Positions 6,329 to 13,253 of a stretch of DNA of 20,904 nt are shown piece by piece. The DNA is from a virus. The stretch lies in the IMG/VR virus record IMGVR_UViG_3300032523_001603, positions 1-20,904 of that record, one strand, 5' to 3'. Made by a program: the position numbers and the translations under genes. A model generated the notes under the pieces. That model worked only from the letters and a program-made list of their open reading frames with translations. It did no database searches and was not told where the DNA came from. Within the stretch, counting starts at the first letter, position 1; every line of letters starts with the position of its first letter.

Positions 6329-8248
6329 CTACTTAATTGGACAAGCCCCAGTACCGCAGTCGTCCAAAGACAACTCTCCATCGAAAGACCGTTGAACCAA
6401 AGGAATAGACATATCTATTTTGTTTACTGCCTTTGCATATTCTTCCTCGGTAATTTCTTCATACGGAGGCAAAGGGAAATTATGGTCTGCGTGTAATAGG
6501 AACGACACCGACTTTACGGAAGATTCGTAGTTATTCGACAGCCATTCTTTGATTTCCGACAATTCCTCAAGCCTGTAATAGACAGTCACCGACACGGCGT
6601 TGTCCGCCCAGATGGTTTGCATCTTTTTCACCCATTCCAACTGCTGGATTGCGGTCATGGAGGCGGCAAGAACTGCAGTTTCTGGGGACCTGCATGGGAA
6701 ATCCACCACATATCGGGTGTGGTCTTCGCGTCCATCAATTCCGATATCCCATTGCACTTTGTAACCTCGCTTGCGACAGGCCTCCACAAGCGGGTCAGAC
6801 GACCCGAAGCGAACACGGCGCGTATAGAAGCGGGCAAAGCCTGGGTGAATGCCTGGAGTGACCCCAGGCAGCAATGAGAGGGTGCCAGAGGGCTGCACCG
6901 TGGTGAGTCGAATTGATTTCTGGAGGCCATTTGACCCACTCCATTTTTCGTCGAATTCGACAAGACTTGAATAGGCATCATCAAGCCAAGCAATTTGCTC
7001 CTCAGAGCATTGCAGGATTCCAGTTACCGACTGCCCCAAGCGGGCGTTCTTGCGCACTGCATTGGTCGTCTTTTCATACGGATAGGTCATTGTCGTAATG
7101 TGCTTTTGCACTTTATACAAGAGTGTAGAAATTTCAATCAACTGTTTTTTGGACTGAATATTGGGTAGAAAAATGGTGGAAAGATTACATGATTCGCCAT
7201 CAGCAAGACCTATTTCCGCGCATGGATTGAATCCCTCAATTGAATTGTCAACCTTCTGCTCGTTCAACCGACCCCATTTGCGTGTCAATTTGCGATTGAC
7301 AAGACCGTATGGCTCTCCTGAACCGTCGTATCCCTTCCATATTTCGGCCATGATTTCGTTGTATGAGTCCGCGTAAATGCTGTTATTCGAATTGGCTCGC
7401 CATGCTGGCACGGAGCCAGATGACCAGTTTTTTGCCCTAATGAACAACACGTCATCTGGGTCTCCGATTGCTATTTGTGCTGAACGACGAGACGAACCAG
7501 AAACAACAATGCGGCCAATGATGTTACAAATATCAAGCACATCAATTGAACGAAGTTTCTTGCCTTCCCTGTTCTCCATTACATTGCAAATGTCCTTTAC
7601 TCCCTCGATGAGCGCGCCAGGTCCGCTTGCCGTTCCGCCAAATGTTTTCAGTGGAGCGCCGTACTCTCGGACCAAAATAGTCGAGTACGTAAACGATTTG
7701 CCAGTATCAAAATACGACTTGAGAACTGCGTGCAAAAGCCGCTTCCATCCGTGACGTGAATCTGGGACAATGATGTCGGCGTCGTTGCTTCGCTCATGTG
7801 AAATCTGCACACCGCTTTTGATTTTTGGAAGGTCATGGATTTTGGCCCGTTCCACCGAAAATCCGACACCGCCACCGAGCATGAGGTATTCAAACAGCAT
7901 TTCGAAGTCTTCGATTTTTTCAATGTTTGTGAAATAGCAATTATTGAGGGATGTGGCGTTGAATTTCTGAACAAGGGGCGTACCCATTTGCCACAGCGAA
8001 CGACCAGAAAAAGAACAACGCAAATTAAAACAATGGTCGAACAGTTTCTCTGATTCCGACTTGGTTAATTGGACGCCTGCTTCAATGGCGCCGTTGATTA
8101 CTCGCGCAAGTGTCTCAGTCCAAGTCTCATTGTCCCCGTTGTCTTTTTTTCGGCTATAGGTGCGAAGGAAAACTATTTCGCCAAGGCCACCAAAACCCCA
8201 AGGGGGTGTTTTTGAGGTATAGGAATCCACAAATGATTGTTCAAGCAC
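6329..8248 (-). CDS. nrdJ: Adenosylcobalamin-dependent ribonucleotide reductase, class II monomeric type
   Basis: 639 residues. Reduces ribonucleotides (probably triphosphates) to deoxynucleotides using a coenzyme-B12-derived thiyl radical, feeding phage DNA synthesis in the cytoplasm. Key residues are visible: NPCAEIGL with Asn341, Cys343 (radical) and Glu345; Cys104 (NNCYF) and Cys354 (ESCNL) as the active-site dithiol; and the C-terminal redox pair Cys631/Cys636 in DDCGTGACPIK. Spacings (343 to 354, 631 to 636) match the Lactobacillus enzyme (408/419, 731/736), and the protein is about 100 residues shorter overall. The GTG start follows GGGGAA at 7-base spacing. No partner small subunit is needed. 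It depends on host cobalamin, since no B12 genes or riboswitch are seen in the 65-base gap upstream. Confidence 0.93.
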   Translation of the reverse strand: MLEQSFVDSYTSKTPPWGFGGLGEIVFLRTYSRKKDNGDNETWTETLARVINGAIEAGVQLTKSESEKLFDHCFNLRCSFSGRSLWQMGTPLVQKFNATSLNNCYFTNIEKIEDFEMLFEYLMLGGGVGFSVERAKIHDLPKIKSGVQISHERSNDADIIVPDSRHGWKRLLHAVLKSYFDTGKSFTYSTILVREYGAPLKTFGGTASGPGALIEGVKDICNVMENREGKKLRSIDVLDICNIIGRIVVSGSSRRSAQIAIGDPDDVLFIRAKNWSSGSVPAWRANSNNSIYADSYNEIMAEIWKGYDGSGEPYGLVNRKLTRKWGRLNEQKVDNSIEGFNPCAEIGLADGESCNLSTIFLPNIQSKKQLIEISTLLYKVQKHITTMTYPYEKTTNAVRKNARLGQSVTGILQCSEEQIAWLDDAYSSLVEFDEKWSGSNGLQKSIRLTTVQPSGTLSLLPGVTPGIHPGFARFYTRRVRFGSSDPLVEACRKRGYKVQWDIGIDGREDHTRYVVDFPCRSPETAVLAASMTAIQQLEWVKKMQTIWADNAVSVTVYYRLEELSEIKEWLSNNYESSVKSVSFLLHADHNFPLPPYEEITEEEYAKAVNKIDMSIPLVQRSFDGELSLDDCGTGACPIK

Positions 8249-8313
8249 GATATTTCCCCGTCTTTATTGTTGTGAGTTGACCAGAGTACCACAGGGCCAA
8301 ATACAGAAAGAGT

Positions 8314-8631
8314 CTAAATTAAACCTAATTTTTGTGCCTGTGTCACTGAGATAAATTTTCCCGCTGGAACAACAAGTACCTTCGTCTTGATGGTTGGCGT
8401 AAGTTGGCGTTCCTCGATGACGTCGTGTTCTACAAGAAACTGCTGAGCATCTGGGTTGGGCTGAGACGGCCCAAAACCCGCTATGTGGTCTGGTTTTTCC
8501 GATTCGCCTAGGCAGTCTCCAGTTGGGTGCCCACATATTGGACAAGGCGACCTATCGGCTTGAGAAACTCTAATGTTGTCTCCTATTTGATAGGAGTTGG
8601 GACGAAGAAAATCGTTTTTATAAAAGACCAT
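8314..8631 (-). CDS. Small zinc-finger-like protein, function unknown
   Basis: 105 residues with a CPICGHPTGDC knuckle (Cys30, Cys33, His35, Cys40), likely binding one zinc ion, and a C-terminus ending GKFISVTQAQKLGLI that looks like a small capping motif. No signal or membrane segment. It is first in the minus-strand transcript leading to nrdJ, with 65 bases between them. The ATG at 8631 has no Shine-Dalgarno and is preceded by TATACA at a 7-base gap, suggesting a leaderless start. I do not recognise a named family. Confidence 0.62.
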   Translation of the reverse strand: MVFYKNDFLRPNSYQIGDNIRVSQADRSPCPICGHPTGDCLGESEKPDHIAGFGPSQPNPDAQQFLVEHDVIEERQLTPTIKTKVLVVPAGKFISVTQAQKLGLI

Positions 8632-8638
8632 ATTAAAG

Positions 8639-8644
8639 TGTATA
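8639..8644 (-). promoter_or_regulatory. Candidate -10 box (TATACA), near-leaderless
   Basis: Reading the minus strand, TATACA is followed by 7 bases and then the ATG at 8631. There is no Shine-Dalgarno and no clear -35. This would drive the zinc-finger gene, nrdJ and the tRNA. Confidence 0.35.
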
Positions 8645-8646
8645 CC

Positions 8647-8678
8647 TTAATCTCTATTGAAATTAATCTCTATTGAAA
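8647..8678. repeat. Exact 16-bp tandem duplication at a gene end
   Basis: TTAATCTCTATTGAAA occurs twice back to back (8647-8662, 8663-8678). On the minus strand each unit contains TTTCAATAG; the upstream copy supplies the last codons and stop of the 209-residue gene, the second repeats them in the gap. Probably a replication slippage event. Confidence 0.9.
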
Positions 8679-9299
8679 TTCTTCAATTAAGAAACCGACC
8701 TTAGCCATTTTCCCTATTACTTGACCATCTAGGGGAGCATGCATTGAATCTTCGGTCACCTCTCTATCGAATGCGGCGTACAGCATGGCGGGATATGCAT
8801 ACCTTTTTATAGTGTTGATAGCATTTTGAGAGAATTCCATCAACCCACCCCATTTAACACCCTTGCCCAATGAGTACTTATAGGGAATTGAAAACAAATA
8901 TATATCTGGTTTATTCAAGGTGTCGTTGCCGTCACAATGTATGACGGTGAGGCATTCAGTGACATTGGAGTTCGGTTCAATAAACGCAAGTGACAGTTCT
9001 TTGGTTTGAGGAGTTGGGGCAACGTAGCCTTCAGCCACAAAAGTCAATGATTCGATGCCGAGTTCAAACCTTAAAACTCTCATCAATTCGTAGCATCTAC
9101 CAAATCTGGATTGATGGTCCTCTTTCATGAACCTGGATTCCATTTGGGCACATAAAAGCGGCTTGTTATCCCGCCATGCAAAAAAATTAAAAGAGAGGTC
9201 TTCTCCTATGCCTTCTTTTTTGACTATCAAGCCCTTGGCCAACTGCGAGGCGGTGAGTGTCAAGGCAATCTTTGAAAAAGGGTCTAGGTAGTCGTCCAT
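8670..9299 (-). CDS. Hypothetical protein, 209 residues
   Basis: A well-formed soluble protein of mixed alpha/beta character with no family I can name. Features: an N-terminal helix-rich part, a central run of beta-like segments (LTFVAEGYVA; LSLAFIEPN; CLTVIHCDGND), a YLFSIPYKYSLGKGVKWGG segment (about 133-151) and a helical C-terminus ending in GFLIEEFQ. Scattered cysteines form no metal motif. The ATG at 9299 lacks a Shine-Dalgarno but has TAATGT 6 bases upstream (9306-9311), so leaderless expression is likely. It is divergent from the small basic protein at 9358, sharing a control region with a perfect inverted repeat. Confidence 0.65.
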   Translation of the reverse strand: MDDYLDPFSKIALTLTASQLAKGLIVKKEGIGEDLSFNFFAWRDNKPLLCAQMESRFMKEDHQSRFGRCYELMRVLRFELGIESLTFVAEGYVAPTPQTKELSLAFIEPNSNVTECLTVIHCDGNDTLNKPDIYLFSIPYKYSLGKGVKWGGLMEFSQNAINTIKRYAYPAMLYAAFDREVTEDSMHAPLDGQVIGKMAKVGFLIEEFQ

Positions 9300-9321
9300 G
9301 AAAGAACATTACATTAGTTGC

Positions 9322-9357
9322 ACCAAATACGGCGAATAATGATTTAACGTATTTGGT
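9322..9357. promoter_or_regulatory. Divergent control region with 10-bp perfect inverted repeat
   Basis: ACCAAATACG (9322-9331) and CGTATTTGGT (9348-9357) are exact inverted repeats separated by 16 bases, filling most of the 58-base gap between divergent genes at 9299 and 9358. TAACGT (9345-9350) lies 7 bases before the plus-strand ATG, and TAATGT (minus, 9311-9306) lies 6 bases before the minus-strand ATG. The repeat is well placed as an operator controlling one or both. A transcript hairpin is the alternative, but a leaderless plus-strand mRNA would exclude it. Confidence 0.6.
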
Positions 9358-9603
9358 ATGAGCACAAACAAAAAACAAACAGCGAAAAAGAAGTCGTCGA
9401 CCTCATCAAAAAAGGCCGCCCCCAAGAAGAAGAAATCCATTCCCAAAGTGGACAAAATCGAGATTGACGTACCCGACGTTGAGGAAGTGAAAGTCCTTGT
9501 TGCGGACACGTGGAAGCAAATTCAGGCCGACGACTTCAAGTTAACGAAGAAAACCCAACAGGGTCTCGTCTCCAAAATTAAGTCGTGGTTTAAAGTAAGT
9601 TGA
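9358..9603 (+). CDS. Small lysine-rich (histone-like tail) protein
   Basis: 81 residues. The first third is a Lys/Ser/Ala-rich disordered tail (residues 5-33, with KKKSSTSSKKAAPKKKK) like histone-H1-type or HU-extension tails. The rest is a small amphipathic part (VPDVEEVKVLVADTWKQI; KTQQGLVSKIKSWFK). Probably nucleic-acid binding through charge; this is inference, with no recognised domain. No Shine-Dalgarno precedes the ATG, which directly follows an inverted repeat and a -10-like TAACGT. Its TGA overlaps the TTG start of the next small gene. Confidence 0.6.
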   Translation: MSTNKKQTAKKKSSTSSKKAAPKKKKSIPKVDKIEIDVPDVEEVKVLVADTWKQIQADDFKLTKKTQQGLVSKIKSWFKVS

Positions 9604-9746
9604 AGAAAAAGTCCAAAAACCCGCGCAGTTCACTGACCGCAAATCTCCTCGGCGACAAAGCGTCACGTCGCATGACTGACGATAAGGCCGAGGAGTTAAT
9701 CCGCGCGGTCACGGTGAACCGAAATTCAATTCGGCGTTTGAATTAG
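9600..9746 (+). CDS. Small basic protein, 48 residues
   Basis: An open frame starting TTG at 9600, overlapping the preceding stop (TTGA), and ending TAG 9744-9746. It begins with a Lys/Arg-rich part (KKKSKNPRSS) and continues with a helix-like MTDDKAEELIRAV and a basic end. It fills the only gap between the neighbouring genes and overlaps the convergent ParB-like gene by 4 bases, which supports it being real despite its size and weak start. A CCGAA/TTCGG hairpin lies near its end. Function unknown. Confidence 0.5.
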   Translation: MKKKSKNPRSSLTANLLGDKASRRMTDDKAEELIRAVTVNRNSIRRLN

Positions 9747-10582
9747 TCAATAACTTCTGGGAATGTCTCCCAAGTTGTGCCCGAAGGCCTGACAACACTT
9801 ACTTTTTCATTCGACATCCACTTATTGAATGAGGAAATGAAGATTGCGATATTGGTTTTGCTTGCACTTCGCGACCAGGAGCCTCGTTGACGAGTAATCC
9901 AATTACGAAGGGCGAGTGGTGAGTCCCCTGGCTTGAGACCGACACCATCAATAACAAGGTTGACGAACTCTTCAACTTTGGCAGCGCCGTGTTTTTGGGC
10001 TGCTAGTGCGATGAACACTCCCCATGCTGTACGAATTCCGCCAACTGCCAATTCTGTCTTGCGAGCCAAGTTGAGCGCCCAATTCATCATTTCGCCATTG
10101 TTTTGGACGTAGTCCACAACATCTTGACGCTGAACCAAGGCAAATGCATTTGTGTCGTAGATATTGAGACCCGCATCAATTGCGATGAGGGCTTTAACGA
10201 TTGGGGAAGTATGTGTCGCATTGATACCCAAGCCAGAGAAAGCCAAAGCATCGTTCACCGAGCGACCCAAACCTGAGTCAATGACCGTGAACACTTCATC
10301 CTCGACACCGCGGAGAATCAATAATTGACACGACTCTCCAGAAGCGACAATCGCATTGAGGCGATGCTGTCCGTTAAGGAGTTGACCAGTTTTTGAAATG
10401 GTGATTGCATCAGGGCTAATCTCCCATTGTCCGCGCTTCATGGCGTCGGCGTATTGGGCGACACGAGACTTGCGCAATTTGCGGTTGCTCGTATTGCCCT
10501 CAAGCATTTTCTTAGCAACAATTGGAGTGACTAACTCAATTGATGGGTCGATATCGGGTGGGACGGTGTGTTTGTTTTTCAT
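9743..10582 (-). CDS. ParB-like (ParB/sulfiredoxin-fold) phage protein
   Basis: 279 residues from ATG 10582. The N-terminal domain has LVTPIVAKKMLEGNTSNRKLRKSRVAQY-type organisation followed by GQWEISPDAITI, then LLNGQHRLNAIVASG (69-83), the GxxR box of ParB-type nuclease/CTPase folds, and then VIDSGLGRSVNDAL. The C-terminal half is helical. In phages such proteins are DNA-binding or nuclease candidates; no ParA is visible nearby, so a partition role is not supported. An in-frame start at 10720 would overlap the previous gene and read through the 17-bp palindrome at 10586-10602, so 10582 is preferred. Convergent with the small basic gene. Confidence 0.75.
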   Translation of the reverse strand: MKNKHTVPPDIDPSIELVTPIVAKKMLEGNTSNRKLRKSRVAQYADAMKRGQWEISPDAITISKTGQLLNGQHRLNAIVASGESCQLLILRGVEDEVFTVIDSGLGRSVNDALAFSGLGINATHTSPIVKALIAIDAGLNIYDTNAFALVQRQDVVDYVQNNGEMMNWALNLARKTELAVGGIRTAWGVFIALAAQKHGAAKVEEFVNLVIDGVGLKPGDSPLALRNWITRQRGSWSRSASKTNIAIFISSFNKWMSNEKVSVVRPSGTTWETFPEVID

Positions 10583-10585
10583 GAT

Positions 10586-10602
10586 GCCTATACGGTATAG
10601 GC
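10586..10602. promoter_or_regulatory. 17-bp palindrome just before the ParB-like gene
   Basis: GCCTATAC-G-GTATAGGC is a perfect inverted repeat ending 3 bases upstream of the ATG at 10582. In DNA it could be an operator, and a TTGTGT-N17-TACCGT promoter-like pair on the minus strand overlaps it. In RNA it could fold as a 7-bp hairpin hiding the AGG that would serve as ribosome-binding site. Either way it is well placed for feedback control. Confidence 0.55.
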
Positions 10603-10649
10603 GCACAACTCTAGACACAACCTCAATTGTGTGACATTCGTCACATGTC

Positions 10650-10937
10650 TTATGGGGAGCCGACAGTAACTTTTTTTTGGGAGTTTGAAAACGGTGTGCT
10701 TCTGTTTGCTTTCTCGGCAAACATGGTAAAAGTTGAGACTCTCATCATCCCAGCGAATTCAGGGTAATTGGCCTTGAGCCACGTTGCTGCCTCGTTCATG
10801 GACATGTCTCTGGCAACTTGTTGAAGTTGAAGGGTCGCCTCTTCGGAGACTTTGCGTACATGCTTTCCAAGGACAGTCCCAGAAAAGCCCGCAAGGTCAT
10901 GCTTGGGGCTTCCGCTTCTAAATCTATGGCGCTCCAC
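10650..10937 (-). CDS. Small hypothetical protein, 95 residues
   Basis: Starts GTG at 10937, six bases after the stop of the upstream minus-strand gene, so it is operonic. The middle is helical (EEATLQLQQVARDMSMNEAATWLKANYPEF), with a spacing that could be a helix-turn-helix. The basic N-terminus (MERHRFRSGSPKH) and a Lys-containing C-terminus would fit nucleic-acid binding. No known family recognised. GTGGAG near the start is the only ribosome-site-like sequence. Confidence 0.5.
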   Translation of the reverse strand: MERHRFRSGSPKHDLAGFSGTVLGKHVRKVSEEATLQLQQVARDMSMNEAATWLKANYPEFAGMMRVSTFTMFAEKANRSTPFSNSQKKVTVGSP

Positions 10938-10943
10938 AACCGA

Positions 10944-11360
10944 CTACTTTCCTGTACTTTTGGTCATAATTTCCTCAACAATAATACCTGCGTATTTTTT
11001 GCGCAGCCTCCATATTTTGGAATTCAACTCCATCATGGAATCTGTATTCCTGGCTTTTTCGCAAATAGATGAGTCGTAAACGCCGTATTTCTTAAACAGA
11101 ATGTCGTCAAAATCTGAGTTTTCAATAAGGATATCCGAAATCCAGTTTGCTTTTCCGTCAATTTTCAACATCAATCCACAAAGGCCCTCATAGCCGAAGT
11201 CGTTAAAAACTTTATTGACGACCAACTCACAAAAATTTTCTCTAAAAAGAGATTCGGCGTGGCGACCTTCGTGCATAAACTCGGCCAAATAACTAAGCAA
11301 TTCGTCTTTACCCAAGTCGCCGTCATCGTTCTGTGGATTTTCCTGTTGTTCGTCTGACAT
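10944..11360 (-). CDS. Hypothetical acidic protein, 138 residues
   Basis: N-terminus acidic and Gln/Asn-rich (MSDEQQENPQNDDGDLG), then a mostly helical body with SYLAEFMHEGRHAESLFRENF and LNSKIWRLRKKYAGIIVEEIM. His31 and His34-type residues sit in a helix, but no metal motif is convincing. No signal or membrane segment. It lies 63 bases after the DUF932 gene and 6 bases before the 95-residue gene, all on the minus strand. The ATG at 11360 has a poor ribosome site. Function unknown. Confidence 0.6.
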   Translation of the reverse strand: MSDEQQENPQNDDGDLGKDELLSYLAEFMHEGRHAESLFRENFCELVVNKVFNDFGYEGLCGLMLKIDGKANWISDILIENSDFDDILFKKYGVYDSSICEKARNTDSMMELNSKIWRLRKKYAGIIVEEIMTKSTGK

Positions 11361-11423
11361 GAAGACCGACTACCAATCTGGGGAAGGCAATGACCCCCAC
11401 AGATATTATCTCATTTTTGCAAC

Positions 11424-12443
11424 TCACGCCAGTGACAGGATTAATCGCTCTGTTTCTTTTTTTGTTTTGGTAACCCATGAGTAAATGCTCATTGAAGCAT
11501 TGGCCTTGTCCATCGCATTGCCGTCTCGGTAGTGGTCAAGATATTCACCAATAGTGTTGTACATCGACCATCCGTTTTCTCCGTAACCACCTGCGTTATT
11601 GGAATTTACATAAATCCCCTTAACGAGAGACCAAATTTCCTCACGATTATTTTTCTGACGTTCCGTTTCATCACTTTTGACAGGGAATGTTTTTTGAATA
11701 ACTTTATCGATTTTCATCGGAGTCATTGAAATTGCAAGAAGACTATTGGCTGTTTCAGTAAAGGCCTTAGACCAAGCGACGGACATACCCAAAATCGTAC
11801 GAGCCTCTTCCATTGCGATATCCGCATTCCTTGTATGGCGAGCGGTAAAAACACTTTGGGCAGAAGAAAGCCCTGCCATCACGGTGTTCTTGCATACTGC
11901 CCTAATGCTTGTGTTGGCAAATGTAATTGGGGTTTTACCATTGTGCCCATTACGCACAAGAAGGTAGCGCTGAATTTTATCTTTGACGCCCAATGGGTCG
12001 ATAACCAATGAACCAAGGTCAATACAGGCAAAAAATTCTCGCCCTTCATCCAGAACACCACATGTGTCGACCACCGCGTCGCCGTCGGTGGCGCCGACCA
12101 CATCTATTGCCCTATCCATTACTTCCCTGTTTTGCTGGATAGCGAATCTGGTACCAACGGTGGATAAGCCATCAAAACTTCCATCTTGATTAACCCTAAG
12201 GGTTGCTCGCGAATCCGTAATTCTGACGATTGTCCCATCTGGGTTTCGCAAAATTTCTCCGTTTGCGTCTACCGCGGCAACTTCAGCAAGAACTACATCA
12301 AAGTCCGCTTCGGCTGCTGCCAACATTGACGCCGCAGTTTGTAGGCCCTTCATAGGTACCCCAAGCCTGTGCCATGGAATTTCTCTATCGGCATAAGCCA
12401 TTTTCGCTTTGCCAAGTTTGCTCATTTCGATGTTGTGTGCCAT
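11424..12443 (-). CDS. DUF932 phage/plasmid-like protein
   Basis: 339 residues from ATG 12443. It begins MAHNIE and has IPWHRLG (about 23-29), ATLRVNQDG, FAIQQNREVMD, RNGHNGKTPITFANTSIRAVCKNTV and GGYGENGWSMYNTIGEYLDHYR, the ordered landmarks of the DUF932 / phage-plasmid-like family (TIGR03299). Family members occur widely on phages and plasmids with no settled biochemical role. A longer frame reaching 12584 exists, but the family start and an excellent TTGTCG-N17-TATAGT promoter both point to 12443, where the mRNA would be leaderless. Divergent from the exported lysozyme-like gene. Confidence 0.87.
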   Translation of the reverse strand: MAHNIEMSKLGKAKMAYADREIPWHRLGVPMKGLQTAASMLAAAEADFDVVLAEVAAVDANGEILRNPDGTIVRITDSRATLRVNQDGSFDGLSTVGTRFAIQQNREVMDRAIDVVGATDGDAVVDTCGVLDEGREFFACIDLGSLVIDPLGVKDKIQRYLLVRNGHNGKTPITFANTSIRAVCKNTVMAGLSSAQSVFTARHTRNADIAMEEARTILGMSVAWSKAFTETANSLLAISMTPMKIDKVIQKTFPVKSDETERQKNNREEIWSLVKGIYVNSNNAGGYGENGWSMYNTIGEYLDHYRDGNAMDKANASMSIYSWVTKTKKETERLILSLA

Positions 12444-12449
12444 GCCACC

Positions 12450-12478
12450 ACTATATCGGATAAATCTATTAGCGACAA
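12450..12478 (-). promoter_or_regulatory. Sigma70-type promoter for the DUF932 gene (leaderless)
   Basis: On the minus strand: TTGTCG (12478-12473), a 17-base spacer, and TATAGT (12455-12450). Six bases (GGTGGC) follow and then ATG at 12443, so +1 is predicted on the A of the start codon. Confidence 0.65.
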
Positions 12479-12552
12479 CTCGATTCAGTTGACCTTCTTT
12501 GGGTTCGATAATTTGTATTACATTAATGGAATACCCCCAAGGACCGCTTTTC

Positions 12553-12610
12553 TGGTAAAATTGAGGTAGTCTCCCTAGGAGCAATCGCGCGCGGTTTTAC
12601 TAAACACCGC
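12553..12610 (+). promoter_or_regulatory. Extended -10 promoter and leader hairpin of the exported lysozyme-like gene
   Basis: TGG-TAAAAT (12553-12561) fits an extended -10 element without a -35. The leader then contains GCGGTTTTACTAAACACCGC (12591-12610), which can fold with one bulge into a GCGGTTTT/AAA-ACCGC hairpin. AGGAG (12633-12637) precedes the TTG start at 12646. Within the 202-base divergent gap 12444-12645 I see nothing else. Confidence 0.4.
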
Positions 12611-12645
12611 CCTGGACACACAACCCAAAACACAGGAGAAACACG

Positions 12646-13227
12646 TTGAACGCATTTTTTGGATGGAGTTTATCTATCGTTCTTTTTACCCTTGGTATGA
12701 ATATGCCGACCAAGGCGAGTGCCCCAGGAATAACCAGTGCCGAGGCGGCTGTTGGCGTAATTATTGAAACCGCAGTTGCCCCAGAAACAACCCTGCCCCA
12801 ACCAACACCGACTACATTCTCGCACGGCGACATTGCCTGGCTCCCCGAGTTGGCAACGGAGGCAGGTTGGCCCACAGAAACGCATGAAAGACTTGGGGAA
12901 ATCATTCTCCGTGAATCGGGCGGGTGCCCAAACCGACGTGGCGGTGATGTCGTGGATGGGGACTGCAATATCACCCACGTCTCCGAGTGGAACCATCGCT
13001 CAGATACGGGCCTTCTACAGATAAATGGGGTCAACTACAACCCAAAGCGCAACAAGTTTGCCCTCGCTTGTACGCAGTTGCAGATATGCACCCAGAAACC
13101 CCTACTTGACCCACTGAACAACCTCAAGGTCGGATACCTGCTGTACGAGGCTGCTGGGTGGGGTCCCTGGGACCCCTGCACATGGGGAAAAGAATGGACT
13201 CATCGCTGCGCTAAAAGCAACCCCTAA
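12646..13227 (+). CDS. Secreted lysozyme/transglycosylase-like protein
   Basis: 193 residues. The N-terminus has a hydrophobic stretch (FFGWSLSIVLFTLGMNM) followed by PTKASA, a likely Sec signal with cleavage near residue 26, then a Pro/Thr-rich linker (to about 58). The catalytic-type domain carries IILRESGG with Glu90 as the candidate general acid, SDTGLLQIN (119-127) and GWGPWDPCTW (171-180), the layout of SLT/lysozyme-like muralytic domains. Six cysteines after the signal suggest disulfides, fitting export. TTG start with AGGAG 8 bases upstream. It sits outside the lysis cassette at the head of the replication-side operon, so it may serve cell-wall remodelling during infection rather than final lysis; that is inference. 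Confidence 0.75.
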   Translation: MNAFFGWSLSIVLFTLGMNMPTKASAPGITSAEAAVGVIIETAVAPETTLPQPTPTTFSHGDIAWLPELATEAGWPTETHERLGEIILRESGGCPNRRGGDVVDGDCNITHVSEWNHRSDTGLLQINGVNYNPKRNKFALACTQLQICTQKPLLDPLNNLKVGYLLYEAAGWGPWDPCTWGKEWTHRCAKSNP

Positions 13228-13237
13228 CTCACACCAA

Positions 13238-13252
13238 CGGCTACAATAGCCG
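13238..13252 (+). promoter_or_regulatory. -10 box inside an inverted repeat (TACAAT), leaderless start
   Basis: TACAAT (13242-13247) is followed by 6 bases and the GTG at 13254. The box is embedded in CGGCT-ACAAT-AGCCG, an inverted repeat (13238-13242/13248-13252) that could be an operator. No Shine-Dalgarno and no clear -35. Confidence 0.4.
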
Positions 13253-13253
13253 A

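Noticed and set aside
8249-8313. Cobalamin riboswitch before the B12-dependent reductase
   Set aside because: The gap is only 65 bases and lacks a B12-box-like element; the known aptamers are far longer.
9743-10582. ParB-like protein as evidence of an active partition system
   Set aside because: No ParA ATPase and no repeated parS-like sites are visible in the window. Phages often carry such folds for other purposes.
10583-10720. 46-residue N-terminal extension of the ParB-like protein
   Set aside because: It would overlap the end of the 95-residue gene, read through a perfect palindrome and add sequence without the ParB-like pattern.
12444-12584. 47-residue N-terminal extension of the DUF932 protein
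   Set aside because: It spans a good -35/-10 promoter, and the family-type start MAHNIE lies at 12443.
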